Part shown: in pieces, positions 53,936 to 62,388 of the stretch | Numbering within the stretch: the first letter of the stretch is position 1 | How the letters are laid out: every line of letters starts with the position of its first letter | Assembly (NCBI GenBank): GCA_015065785.1 | Contig: SVPR01000004.1 | Coordinates: 1 to 64,000 of the forward strand | Direction: 5' to 3' | DNA length: 64,000 nt | Source: Oscillospiraceae bacterium | Lineage (GTDB): Bacteria; Bacillota; Clostridia; Oscillospirales; Acutalibacteraceae | The notes under the pieces: generated by a model | Databases searched by the model: none | The model's input: the letters and a program-made list of their open reading frames with translations, nothing else | Told to the model about the DNA's origin: nothing | Made by a program: the position numbers and the translations under genes

Positions 53936-54748
53936 CTACAAATACATTTCTGCATAACTTAAAACTATTTTTCTTGACTCATCTGTCTTGTCGGGGTCTT
54001 TGTCGAGTGCGTGACCCGAATTTTCATAAACTAAAAAGTCATTTTTTACGCCTGCTTTTTTAAGCGTCTCTATAAATATTTCAGAGTATTCAAATGGCAC
54101 AAGATCATCAAGCACCCCCTGAAAAACTGCGGTCGGCACACATTCTTTTGAAACATAAGTTTGTGGAGACATCTTTTTTAATGCATTTTGTTGTGATTCA
54201 TTTAAAAGTGTATTTTTAGTAATTTCTGTACCACAACAATTTGAAAGAACGCCATATTTCCAATCTTCAAACTCGCCTTTAATACCTATAAGGAAATTCT
54301 CCGCCCAACAGTTTACAGGTGGACAGAAAGCACCGACTGCAACGGGTATTATTGGTGCCTCGCTCTTTCTTGTGTAAGCGTAAAGTAGTGACAAGTGTGC
54401 CCCCGCAGAAGCACCTGTTAAAATCGTGTTTTTAATATTAAAACCGTATTCTTCGCACTTTTCTTTTATGGCATTTAATGCAGAAGTTATATCATCAAGC
54501 TCGTGAAATACATTTATATTTCCAGAAACAAAACGATAATTTATAGCAGCACAGATGTACCCTGAAGAAGCATAAAACCCTGCTTCGTTTTTATAATCGG
54601 ATTTGTCGCCGTTACTCCAGCCACCACCGTGAATTAAAAGTATAACTCCTGATTTGTTATGTGGGTTTTCCGGAATATAAATATCAAACTTTTGTCTTTC
54701 GTGCTCTCCATAAGGTATATCTTTTAAAACAGAAAAATTATTACCCAT
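53936..54748 (-). CDS. Alpha/beta-hydrolase esterase (carbohydrate-esterase-like)
   Basis: 270 aa, no signal peptide. ILLIHGGGWSNGDK forms the HGGGW oxyanion hole. LTGASAGAHLSLL gives the nucleophile Ser in GxSxG, and a C-terminal GHALDKDPD gives the catalytic His. Such BD-FAE/esterase-lipase-like enzymes deacylate carbohydrates or xenobiotics. It lies 2 nt after the GH99-like gene, so a role in deacetylating the same glycan is plausible. Confidence 0.82.
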   Translation of the reverse strand: MGNNFSVLKDIPYGEHERQKFDIYIPENPHNKSGVILLIHGGGWSNGDKSDYKNEAGFYASSGYICAAINYRFVSGNINVFHELDDITSALNAIKEKCEEYGFNIKNTILTGASAGAHLSLLYAYTRKSEAPIIPVAVGAFCPPVNCWAENFLIGIKGEFEDWKYGVLSNCCGTEITKNTLLNESQQNALKKMSPQTYVSKECVPTAVFQGVLDDLVPFEYSEIFIETLKKAGVKNDFLVYENSGHALDKDPDKTDESRKIVLSYAEMYL

Positions 54749-54750
54749 AA

Positions 54751-55881
54751 TTATTTTTCTCCGAAAACATCTTTAATTGCTTCAAGGTAGCCATAACCAT
54801 AAAGGTCATCTGGCTCAAGGTAGCTTGTTTCAGTCCATTCATTCCAGCTATTAACTGTTATAAACGGTGCTTTCATAACACCTTTTTTCATTGAATTGTC
54901 GGCAAATGCCTTGATTTTTTCACAGGCATTTTTGAAATTTTCAGGTGTATTATTCTCGATTACACCGGGCACAAAGCTATTGAATCTCACATTATTATCC
55001 CAGCCGACTGAAATATTCGGATAAAACGGAATTGTAAGATTTTCTGACTCTTTTTCTATTGCTTTTACATAGCTTTCTGTAACATCGTTAAAGTCGCCAT
55101 CTAAATCAGCAGAGCAACCCCAATTGTAGCTGGTTACAGAATCAACTCCTAAAAATTCGTACATTTCACTTGAACAGGCACCCTTGTTTGAGTCTTCATC
55201 CTTTAACCAGTTAAAAACTCTGTCACGCCAATGTACAACCTGAAAATGAAGTCCTGAAAAGCCTGCTTCCTTAGTTTTTCTTCTGAATTCCTCCAAGCCT
55301 TTTTTACACTCGTCGCTTGTACCGAATGAACGGATAAAATTGTCTATATCAAAAATCATATAAACAGGGCAACCATCAATGCAATAATAATTTTCTCTTT
55401 TAAAATATTTTTCAATTGTTCTGTCACAAATTTCACTGAATATTTTTGGTGTAACAACACCACTCCAGATAACAGTTTCAAGGTCATTGTCAGAATTCCG
55501 TTTGTCCCACAAATGAGTTGCATCGTGATTTGCCCACATAAGACAAAACTTCATTTTATCATTGTTTTTCGCTTTTAAAAATCCGTCATTGAGGCAGTTT
55601 TCTAAAAATGGTCGGTTATCGTACCAGTACCAGTCATAAATAAACACATTAACACCATAAGAAACTGCACATTCAATCTGTTTTTCCATAACGGTACTGT
55701 CCGCTTCGTTTTCATATCCCCACAACGGAACACGAGGCCATCTACAGCCTTTATAACCTTTGTTTGTCATAGCCTTTACAGTCTGCCATTCACCAATTCC
55801 GTCAGGCCAGAAAATTCTTGTTCTTTTTTCGTCACCTGTGTATGACGGCCACACAAATGCGGCAATATCGTAGTCAGACAT
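54751..55881 (-). CDS. GH99/WbsX-like glycoside hydrolase domain protein
   Basis: 376 aa, cytoplasmic (no signal peptide). IAAFVWPSYTGD, GYKGCRWPRVPLWGYENEAD, VNVFIYDWYWYDNRPFLE, MWANHDATHLW and ITVNSWNEWTETSYLEP match the GH99-like/WbsX family. Characterised GH99 enzymes are endo-alpha-mannosidases, whereas WbsX proteins were first listed as lipopolysaccharide glycosyltransferases, so the reaction is open. The conserved NEW...E and YDWY motifs are compatible with hydrolase function. It sits in an operon with an esterase and the beta-helix protein. Confidence 0.75.
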   Translation of the reverse strand: MSDYDIAAFVWPSYTGDEKRTRIFWPDGIGEWQTVKAMTNKGYKGCRWPRVPLWGYENEADSTVMEKQIECAVSYGVNVFIYDWYWYDNRPFLENCLNDGFLKAKNNDKMKFCLMWANHDATHLWDKRNSDNDLETVIWSGVVTPKIFSEICDRTIEKYFKRENYYCIDGCPVYMIFDIDNFIRSFGTSDECKKGLEEFRRKTKEAGFSGLHFQVVHWRDRVFNWLKDEDSNKGACSSEMYEFLGVDSVTSYNWGCSADLDGDFNDVTESYVKAIEKESENLTIPFYPNISVGWDNNVRFNSFVPGVIENNTPENFKNACEKIKAFADNSMKKGVMKAPFITVNSWNEWTETSYLEPDDLYGYGYLEAIKDVFGEK

Positions 55882-55923
55882 AATAATTCACCCATTCTAT
55901 GTTTTCTTTGTATGAAGATAACA

Positions 55924-57063
55924 TTATTTATAAAAACTTTCTGCCATAGCATCGTAATCCGGAGATGAATCTACTGCCGTTCTGAAAAGCAATTCACCGT
56001 TATAATCATAAGCAGAATAAACAGTTTCTGTATAGTACAAGATACTACTCACCATAGGTGGAGTTTTTTCGTATTTGCCTGTAACATTCTCAGATATAAT
56101 CAAATAGTAATCTCCGTAATCAATAAATGAATGTGGTGTTCCTGCATCAAAACCCTTTAGATAATCGCTACTTTTGTACACTGGTAAACCATCTTTTTCG
56201 CCTATTCTATCATCAAAATAATCTCTACCAGTTTCTTTTTTCTTTTCTATTATTTCAAGATTATCATTTACCACAACAACCCAATCAGTAGGATATCCAT
56301 TTGAATTTGAACCCGCAAAATCTCCGTCATCTGATTGCGAGCTGATTGACAACACAAATTTATCTTCAGATATTTCCGCTACATCTAAACTGTCAAAATC
56401 TGTACCAGCAATTTCACTTGTTTTTAATAATTTTCCATTTTTATCCAGAACAACCATAAAAATATCTGTTGCTGAACCGACACCACGGGTATTTGTTTCC
56501 AAAGTTTCTTTTTCTCCGAACAAATAAAAATTACCATTCTTTTCAAAGCAGAAACGAAGTGCATAACCCTCAACACCATCAAGTGATGTATCAAATTGTA
56601 ACTTTCCTGAACTATCACATTTTATAATACGCGAAGCAAAACCATTGTCACTCGCCCACCCATTTCCACCATAGGAATAATCTTCAAATCCAAGAACAAA
56701 TAAAAATCCACCATCATCTGTTGCAATCATTGTTCTTATATTATACGCATCATCTGAAGCTAATGTATATGTAGCAAGTGTTTTACCATACAAATCCATC
56801 ATACAAATATGATGTGTACGAGATTTCTCATTTTCATTTACAGAAATTATTTCTGCTTTTAACAGTCTGTCGCCAAAAGCAGTTATATCTTCAAAAACAT
56901 TATTTTTAACTATAGTTTCAAACTCACCGGGAACTTGACCGATATGTTCAATACAGTCTAACTCAACCTCAGTTTCCGGCAATTCATCACCCGAACAGGC
57001 AGACAAAAAAACACAACAAGTCAAAACAAAAGCTGAAACTGACAATAGAATTGCTTTTTTCAT
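55924..57063 (-). CDS. Lipoprotein of unknown function
   Basis: 379 aa with a lipoprotein signal: hydrophobic residues 4-19 and lipobox LSAC, so the mature N-terminal Cys (residue 23) is lipidated. The body reads as repeated beta-strand blades (GFLFVLGFEDYSYGG; FYLFGEKETLE; VLSISSQSDDG; IISENVTGKY), suggesting a beta-propeller-like surface protein. It is the first gene of the glycan operon and has its own promoter. It could bind a substrate or be unrelated; no domain was recognised. Confidence 0.7.
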   Translation of the reverse strand: MKKAILLSVSAFVLTCCVFLSACSGDELPETEVELDCIEHIGQVPGEFETIVKNNVFEDITAFGDRLLKAEIISVNENEKSRTHHICMMDLYGKTLATYTLASDDAYNIRTMIATDDGGFLFVLGFEDYSYGGNGWASDNGFASRIIKCDSSGKLQFDTSLDGVEGYALRFCFEKNGNFYLFGEKETLETNTRGVGSATDIFMVVLDKNGKLLKTSEIAGTDFDSLDVAEISEDKFVLSISSQSDDGDFAGSNSNGYPTDWVVVVNDNLEIIEKKKETGRDYFDDRIGEKDGLPVYKSSDYLKGFDAGTPHSFIDYGDYYLIISENVTGKYEKTPPMVSSILYYTETVYSAYDYNGELLFRTAVDSSPDYDAMAESFYK

Positions 57064-57104
57064 AGTAAATCCTCCTTTGTGGTTTAAGTGATGGAAATAG
57101 TCTA

Positions 57105-57133
57105 ACTATAAGAGAATTGTAGCACTCAGTAAA
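57105..57133 (-). promoter_or_regulatory. Promoter of the lipoprotein/GH99-like operon
   Basis: Minus-strand TTTACT, a 17-nt spacer and TATAGT, about 40 nt before the lipoprotein ATG, which has AAGGAGG at proper distance. Confidence 0.65.
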
Positions 57134-57149
57134 GTGTGTTAATCGTATA

Positions 57150-57416
57150 TTAAACAAAAAGCACTACAAAAAGCGACAGAAAAAGAATTACTGCTGCACC
57201 AATGCAAATATATGCGATTGTTCTTTTTTCATTCCATACAAGATATGCATTACTTAAAATTTCTACGCCAAGAAAAGCCATACTAAATTTAACAGAATCT
57301 TCCATCACATTAAATATATCTAGTACAAGAAATACTAACGCAAATACAGCTGCACTACCCAAAACAATTTTTGCTATTTTTTGTGTCACAGGCATATCTT
57401 TCCATTTAACTTTCAT
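57150..57416 (-). CDS. Small membrane protein (three spans)
   Basis: 88 aa from ATG 57416, with AAAGGGGAAG upstream; the track's 31 extra residues are promoter and leader sequence. Three hydrophobic segments (IVLGSAAVFALVFLVLDIF; MAFLGVEILSNAYLVW; IAYICIGAAVILFLSLFVVLFV) with a positively charged N-terminus (MKVKWKD). No family recognised. It lies between the lipoprotein operon and a repeat island, with its own good promoter. Confidence 0.65.
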   Translation of the reverse strand: MKVKWKDMPVTQKIAKIVLGSAAVFALVFLVLDIFNVMEDSVKFSMAFLGVEILSNAYLVWNEKRTIAYICIGAAVILFLSLFVVLFV

Positions 57417-57450
57417 AAAATCTTCCCCTTTAAAATAATCTATTAAGATA

Positions 57451-57479
57451 ATTATAACATATAGCAAAGTTTTTGTAAA
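57451..57479 (-). promoter_or_regulatory. Promoter of the small membrane protein gene
   Basis: Minus-strand TTTACA, a 17-nt spacer and TATAAT, about 35 nt before the ATG. Confidence 0.75.
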
Positions 57480-57507
57480 ATAAAGATTGTTCGTAAGATG
57501 TGACTTC

Positions 57508-57612
57508 ATTATTCATTATTCATCAGCGAGTTTACGAGCGACTTCATCATTCATTATTCATTGAAAATCCGTTCTTTTAATGAATAGTGAATAATGAATA
57601 TTGAATAATGAA
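57508..57612. repeat. Heptanucleotide palindromic island 5
   Basis: TTCATTA, TTCATTA, TTCATCA; a short GC-rich insert with GCGAG...CGAGCG; TTCATCA, TTCATTA, TTCATTG; then AATGAAT, AGTGAAT, AATGAAT, ATTGAAT, AATGAAT, complementary to the first runs. It shares its units with island 1 and, like it, adjoins a tRNA terminator, here of tRNA-Ala. Two islands of the same sequence family beside two tRNA terminators may be meaningful. Confidence 0.8.
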
Positions 57613-57618
57613 TAATAC

Positions 57619-57659
57619 AAAACGAAAACCCGTCCACTATCGTGAACGGATTTTCGTTT
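57619..57659 (-). terminator. Terminator of tRNA-Ala
   Basis: AAAACGAAAA...TTTTCGTTTT arms with CCGTTCAC...GTGGACGG inside. On the minus strand it follows the CCA end directly and ends in TTTTCGTTTT. Confidence 0.8.
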
Positions 57660-57735
57660 TGGTGGAGACGGTGGGGCTCGAACCCATGACCTTTTGACTG
57701 CCAGTCAAACGCTCTCCCAGCTGAGCTACGCCCCC
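57660..57735 (-). tRNA. tRNA-Ala(GGC)
   Basis: 76 nt on the minus strand. Acceptor GGGGGCG pairs with CGTCTCC (two G-U pairs), the D-arm has GCTCAGCTGGGAGAGC, the anticodon arm is TTTGA-CTGGCAG-TCAAA (anticodon GGC) and the T-loop is TTCGAGC. CCA is encoded. All arms pair. Confidence 0.95.
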
Positions 57736-57737
57736 AT

Positions 57738-57778
57738 GTTTGAAGTAAGAAGTAACAGTGAAGAGTGAAGAGGTGAGC
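57738..57778. repeat. Short heptamer run beside tRNA-Ala
   Basis: GAAGTAA, GAAGTAA, CAGTGAA, GAGTGAA, GAGGTGA: five consecutive 7-mers with varying bases, without a complementary partner in the gap. The period is the same as in the larger islands. Confidence 0.6.
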
Positions 57779-57865
57779 AATACCTATTTACAGCTGATAT
57801 ATTATTATAACACATAGTACTGTTTTTGTAAAATAAAAATTCTTTATAAAAAACAATTTTTATTT

Positions 57866-58043
57866 AATGAAATATTTTGCTGAAGCAAAATATGAAATAA
57901 TTATCTACGATAATTGTGAAATTTTCTGCTTACGCAGAAAGTGAAATAAAATTCGCCATCAACATTTACGAAGTAAATATTTCACTGCGAAGCAATTTCA
58001 CATTACTAAGTAATATTTCACTCGCCGCAAGGCGAATTTCATT
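57866..58043. repeat. Array of mini-hairpins separated by GTGAAAT/ATTTCAC heptamers
   Basis: Seven small hairpins in 178 bp, for example ATATTTTGC-TGAA-GCAAAATAT, TTTCTGC-TTAC-GCAGAAA, ATTTAC-GAA-GTAAAT, ATTAC-TAA-GTAAT and TCGCC-GCAA-GGCGA, with stems that differ completely. Left of the centre the separator is GTGAAAT (57916, 57941). Right of it the separator is ATTTCAC (57979, 57995, 58015, then ATTTCAT 58036), so the orientation inverts. The ends AATGAAAT and ATTTCATT are themselves inverted. It lies between two minus-strand tRNAs. Function unknown. Confidence 0.75.
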
Positions 58044-58048
58044 GCACC

Positions 58049-58085
58049 AACAAAAAGGCACCGCCAAAGCGATGCCTTTTTGTTG
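58049..58085 (-). terminator. Terminator of tRNA-Leu
   Basis: AACAAAAAGGCA...TGCCTTTTTTGTT hairpin with an inner CGC/GCG stem. On the minus strand it follows the CCA end of tRNA-Leu directly. Confidence 0.85.
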
Positions 58086-58170
58086 GTGCCGGTGGTGGGA
58101 CTCGAACCCACACGATGTCGCCATCAACGGATTTTGAGTCCGTCACGTCTGCCAATTCCATCACACCGGC
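58085..58170 (-). tRNA. tRNA-Leu(CAA)
   Basis: 86 nt on the minus strand. Acceptor GCCGGTG pairs with CACCGGC, anticodon stem ACGGA/TCCGT encloses CTCAAAA (anticodon CAA), a long variable arm (TGATGGCGACATCG) marks a class II tRNA, and the T-loop is TTCGAGT. CCA is encoded. Confidence 0.96.
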
Positions 58171-58295
58171 GTATATAATTTTTTCAACTGTTGTATTATA
58201 TATGAAATTTTTTGAAAAATCAATACTATTACAAATATTTTAGTCAAATATCGTAAAATATAACAGTTTAAAAACGCATAAAAATATGTTAATAT

Positions 58296-58301
58296 TATAA
58301 T
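58296..58301 (+). promoter_or_regulatory. -10 element upstream of the ABC exporter
   Basis: TATAAT 30 nt before the TTG start. No convincing -35 hexamer is seen at the usual distance, so the call is tentative. Confidence 0.4.
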
Positions 58302-58331
58302 ATAGAATTATCTTTGTTAGGAGTCTTATTT

Positions 58332-60089
58332 TTGAAAGAAAAAACAAAAGCAAAAACAAGCGGTCTTATAAAAAGATTTTTGCCTTATTACAAAAGGCAT
58401 TTAGGCACATTGTGCTTTGATTTATTCTGTGCCGCGCTTACTACCCTTTGTGAACTGGCACTACCTATGATTGTTCGTTCAATTACAGGCACAGCAACAG
58501 AAAGCCCCGAAAGCTTGACAATTCAATTCATCTTAATGCTTGGCGGAATTTATATTGTTTTAAAAATAATTGATGCACTCGCCTACTATTATATGTCCTC
58601 TATCGGTCACATAATGGGTACTAAAATTGAAACGGAAATGAGAAAAGATTTCTTTGGTCATCTTCAGAAATTACCGTTTTCATTTTATGATGACGCAAAG
58701 GTCGGCACACTTATGTCAAGAATAACATCTGACCTTTTTGATGTTACAGAATTCGCCCACCACTGCCCTGAGGAATTTTTCATAGCAGGTATTAAAATTG
58801 TAGCTTCATTCGTAATTTTAGCATTTATGAATGTACCCCTGACACTTATAATGTTCTCGGTTTTGCCTGTTATGGTTATCATTCTTGCTCATTTTAACCA
58901 TAAAATGCGTTCAGGCTTTAAAGAGTCACGAAAAAAGGTTGGCGAATTAAACAGTCAGATTGAAGACAGTCTTTTAGGTATTCGTGTTGTAAAATCATTT
59001 GCAAATGAAGACATTGAAGAAGAAAAATTCAAAAAAGGCAATTTAGGATTTTTAAAAATCAAATCTGTTGTTTATAAATACATGGGCTCTTTCCACTCAA
59101 TTAACAGAGTGTTTGAAGGAATTATGTATATTGTCGTTGTAATTGCAGGTGGCGTTTTCTTAATCAACAAGAAAATTGAAGCGGCTGACTATGTTGCTTA
59201 CTTAATGTATATTTCAGTTCTTTTAACTGCAATTAAGAGAATTGTTGAATTCGCGGAGCAATTCCAGCGCGGTATGACAGGTATTGAACGCTTCACTGAA
59301 ATTTTAGACATTGAGCCATCAATTAAAGATAAAGAGGGTGCTAAAGAATTAGAGGTAACTGACGGTGTAATTGATTTTAAAAATGTCACTTTCAAATATT
59401 CTGATGTTACTGAAAATGTTCTCACCAATTTGAACATTCACATTGAAAAAGGTCAAAAGGTTGCACTTGTAGGTCCATCAGGTAGTGGTAAAACTACGCT
59501 TTGCAATCTTATTCCAAGATTTTATGAAATTACTGATGGCGAAATTTTAATTGACGGCACTAACATTCAGAATGTCACCTTGCCATCACTTCGCACTAAC
59601 ATTGGTGTTGTTCAGCAGGATGTTTATTTATTCTCCGGTACAGTAAAAGAAAATATTCTTTACGGACTTCCCGGTGCTACTGATGAAGATGTTTATAATG
59701 CGGCTCGTCTTGCCGGTGCTCACGAATTTATTTCGGAATTGCCGAATGGCTATGACACTTATGTTGGTGAACGCGGTGTCAAGCTTTCGGGTGGTCAGAA
59801 GCAGAGAATAAGTATTGCCCGTGTATTCTTAAAGAATCCTAAAATTCTTATTCTTGACGAAGCAACAAGCGCACTCGATAATGAAAGTGAGCAAATTGTA
59901 AAAAAATCGCTTGATTTATTGGCGGAGGGCAGAACAACTTTAATTGTTGCCCACCGCTTAACCACAATTAAAAATGCCGATAATATTCTTGTTATGACAA
60001 ATGACGGAATTGAAGAAAGCGGCACTCACGATGATTTAATTAAAAAGAATGGCGTTTACGCTAAGCTTTATGAAATGTATAGTAATTAA
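58332..60089 (+). CDS. ABC exporter, fused permease and ATPase
   Basis: 585-aa half-transporter of the MsbA/multidrug type, working as a dimer. Residues about 20-310 hold six spans. The ATPase domain follows with Walker A GPSGSGKTT, C-loop LSGGQKQR, Walker B ILILDEATSALD and the switch His in VAHRL. I start it at TTG 58332, 8 nt after AGGAG, rather than TTG 58314, which would include the ribosome binding site. The substrate is unknown. A 38-nt gap separates it from deoD, so the salvage genes may be read through from here. Confidence 0.88.
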   Translation: MKEKTKAKTSGLIKRFLPYYKRHLGTLCFDLFCAALTTLCELALPMIVRSITGTATESPESLTIQFILMLGGIYIVLKIIDALAYYYMSSIGHIMGTKIETEMRKDFFGHLQKLPFSFYDDAKVGTLMSRITSDLFDVTEFAHHCPEEFFIAGIKIVASFVILAFMNVPLTLIMFSVLPVMVIILAHFNHKMRSGFKESRKKVGELNSQIEDSLLGIRVVKSFANEDIEEEKFKKGNLGFLKIKSVVYKYMGSFHSINRVFEGIMYIVVVIAGGVFLINKKIEAADYVAYLMYISVLLTAIKRIVEFAEQFQRGMTGIERFTEILDIEPSIKDKEGAKELEVTDGVIDFKNVTFKYSDVTENVLTNLNIHIEKGQKVALVGPSGSGKTTLCNLIPRFYEITDGEILIDGTNIQNVTLPSLRTNIGVVQQDVYLFSGTVKENILYGLPGATDEDVYNAARLAGAHEFISELPNGYDTYVGERGVKLSGGQKQRISIARVFLKNPKILILDEATSALDNESEQIVKKSLDLLAEGRTTLIVAHRLTTIKNADNILVMTNDGIEESGTHDDLIKKNGVYAKLYEMYSN

Positions 60090-60127
60090 TTTTTACTTTA
60101 TTTTTAAATTATTAAGGAGTTGATTTT

Positions 60128-60856
60128 ATGAAAAATTATCCAACACCACACATTGATGCTACCCCTGCAGATTTTGCAAAAACTGTGCTTATGCCGGGTG
60201 ACCCGTTAAGAGCAAAATTTATTGCTGAAAACTTTTTAGAAAAAGCAGAGCTTGTAAACAATGTGCGTGGAATCCAGGGCTACACGGGTTTTTACAATAA
60301 TACTCGTGTTTCTGTTATGGCTTCTGGTATGGGTATGCCGTCAATAGGAATTTACAGCTATGAGCTTTTTAATTTCTTCGATGTTGAAAATATCATAAGA
60401 ATCGGCTCTGCCGGTGGTATGTGCGATAAGGTAAAGGTTCGTGACATTGTAATTGCACAAGGGGCTTGTACCACTTCAAGATATAGCCACACTTTTAATT
60501 TACCCGGTGATTTTGCACCTATTTCAGATTTCACTATTTTAAGAACAACTGTTGAAAAAGCAGAAGAGCTTGGCATTAAATACGAGGTTGGTAATGTACT
60601 TTCTTCAGATGTATTTTATGGCGACACCCCTGAACTTTCAGCCAACTGGCAGAAAATGGGAGTACTCGCTGTAGAAATGGAAGCGGCAGCACTCTTTATG
60701 AACGCCGCAAGAGCAGGAAAACGCGCAGGTGCTATGTTCACAATTTCTGACCATTTAGTAACAGGCGAATCACTCCCTGCAATAGAAAGACAGAACTCAT
60801 TTACAGATATGATGAAATTGGCACTTGAAGCTGCAGTCGAATTGGAGAATAAATAA
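60128..60856 (+). CDS. deoD: Purine-nucleoside phosphorylase, DeoD type
   Basis: 242 aa, the expected length of the hexameric DeoD family. It converts purine (deoxy)ribonucleosides and phosphate to base and (deoxy)ribose 1-phosphate. Seen: TPHIDATPADFAKTVLMPGDPLRAKFIAE, RIGSAGGMCDKVKVRDIVIAQGA and GVLAVEMEAAALF, whose MEME-like motif binds the ribose. TAAGGAGTTGA lies before the ATG. It is the first gene of the nucleoside salvage operon, with a 1-nt overlap to deoB. Confidence 0.95.
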   Translation: MKNYPTPHIDATPADFAKTVLMPGDPLRAKFIAENFLEKAELVNNVRGIQGYTGFYNNTRVSVMASGMGMPSIGIYSYELFNFFDVENIIRIGSAGGMCDKVKVRDIVIAQGACTTSRYSHTFNLPGDFAPISDFTILRTTVEKAEELGIKYEVGNVLSSDVFYGDTPELSANWQKMGVLAVEMEAAALFMNAARAGKRAGAMFTISDHLVTGESLPAIERQNSFTDMMKLALEAAVELENK

Positions 60857-61971
60857 TGACAAAAAGAGTATTTCTTATAGTTCTTGATTCTTGTGGAATT
60901 GGTGAAGCACCCGATGCCGAAAGTTTCGGTGATAAAGGTGCAAACACACTTAAGAGTATTTCAAAGTCGAAAGAATTCAATATAGAAAATCTTAAAAGCA
61001 TTGGTTTTACAGAGATTGACGGACTTTCTTATTTAGGTAAGGGTGAGTTAAAAGCAGAGGTTGCTCGTCTTCGTGAAAAATCAAAGGGTAAAGACACAAC
61101 AATAGGCCATTGGGAAATTGCAGGTATTGTGTCAGAAAAGCCATTGCCGACATTCCCGAATGGTTTTCCTCAAAAGCTATTAGATGAATTTTCCCGTCTT
61201 ACAGGTCGCGGTGTTCTCTGTAACAAGCCATATTCGGGCACAGAAGTCATTAAGGCTTACGGCGAAGAGCATTTAAAAACCGGTGATTTAATAGTTTACA
61301 CATCTGCTGACAGTGTTTTTCAGATTGCGGCACACGAGAGTATAGTTCCGCCCGAAACACTTTACGAATATTGCAGAATCGCAAGAAAATTATTAGTGGC
61401 AGAGCTTGGCGTTGGCAGAGTTATTGCTCGTCCGTTTGAGGGGGAGCATCCATTTAAAAGAACACCCCGCAGACACGATTTTTCATTAGAGCCACCAAAG
61501 AACACCGTTTTAGACGAGTTGAAAAATAAAGGCTTCGATGTAATTGGTGTTGGCAAAATAAACGATATTTTTGCAGGCAAGGGTCTTACAGAATACACCT
61601 ACACAAAAAATAATGACGACGGAATGGCAAAAACGCTCGAATATCAGAAAAAAGATTTTAATGGTCTTTGTTTCATAAATCTTGTTGATTTTGATATGGT
61701 TTACGGTCACAGAAATGATATTGACGGATACGCAAAAGCATTATCTGACTTCGACAAGTGGTTGCCTGAATTTATAAAGAATATGAAGAGCGATGATGTT
61801 TTAATTATTACGGCTGACCACGGCTGTGACCCTGGTGACTTAAGCACCGACCACACAAGAGAATATGTTCCGTTTATTATGTACGGTGAAAATATTGAAC
61901 CTAAAAACAATGGTACAATCGACGGATTTACATTCGTTGCAGATACTGTAAAAAATCTTTTAATGGGTTGA
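60856..61971 (+). CDS. deoB: Phosphopentomutase
   Basis: 371 aa, slightly shorter than the E. coli enzyme. It interconverts (deoxy)ribose 1-phosphate and 5-phosphate, taking the product of DeoD and the pyrimidine phosphorylase. Alkaline-phosphatase-superfamily motifs are present: VFLIVLDSCGIGEAPDA with the metal ligand Asp, GKDTTIGHWEIAG with the phosphorylated Thr, DSVFQIAAHE, and LIITADHGCDPG plus DHTREYVPF for the second metal site. Confidence 0.95.
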   Translation: MTKRVFLIVLDSCGIGEAPDAESFGDKGANTLKSISKSKEFNIENLKSIGFTEIDGLSYLGKGELKAEVARLREKSKGKDTTIGHWEIAGIVSEKPLPTFPNGFPQKLLDEFSRLTGRGVLCNKPYSGTEVIKAYGEEHLKTGDLIVYTSADSVFQIAAHESIVPPETLYEYCRIARKLLVAELGVGRVIARPFEGEHPFKRTPRRHDFSLEPPKNTVLDELKNKGFDVIGVGKINDIFAGKGLTEYTYTKNNDDGMAKTLEYQKKDFNGLCFINLVDFDMVYGHRNDIDGYAKALSDFDKWLPEFIKNMKSDDVLIITADHGCDPGDLSTDHTREYVPFIMYGENIEPKNNGTIDGFTFVADTVKNLLMG

Positions 61972-61977
61972 TAAATT

Positions 61978-62388
61978 ATGACAGACAAAGAATTAGTTTT
62001 AAAAGCAATTGAGGCTATGAAAAATTCATATTCACCTTACTCAGATTTTAAAGTAGGTTCGGCATTACTTACTGAAAGTGGCAAGGTTTACACAGGCTGC
62101 AATATTGAAAATGTTGCTTTTGGCCCTTCAATATGCGCGGAGCGTGTTGCATTTTTTAAGGCAATTTCTGAGGGTGAAAAAAACTTCTCAAAAATTGCAG
62201 TTGTCGGTGGCAAAGGTGGCATAATATCCTCCTCTACCCCACCTTGTGGCGTTTGCAGACAGGTAATGCGTGAATTTTGCAGTGACGATTTTGAAATTTT
62301 AATTGTCAGAGAAAACGAGAATTATGGCAAAGTATTGCTACAAGATTTACTTCCCTATTCTTTCAAACCGGAGATTTTATCAAAATGA
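61978..62388 (+). CDS. cdd: Cytidine deaminase
   Basis: 136-aa homotetrameric zinc enzyme that deaminates (deoxy)cytidine to (deoxy)uridine, feeding the phosphorylase. YSPYSDFKVGSALLT, GCNIENVAFGPSICAERVA (CAE: zinc Cys and catalytic Glu) and PPCGVCRQVMREF (two zinc Cys) are all seen. It overlaps the pyrimidine phosphorylase gene by 4 nt. Confidence 0.96.
   Translation: MTDKELVLKAIEAMKNSYSPYSDFKVGSALLTESGKVYTGCNIENVAFGPSICAERVAFFKAISEGEKNFSKIAVVGGKGGIISSSTPPCGVCRQVMREFCSDDFEILIVRENENYGKVLLQDLLPYSFKPEILSK

Noticed and set aside
57916-58137. 73-aa ORF
   Set aside because: It reads through the mini-hairpin array, the terminator and into tRNA-Leu.
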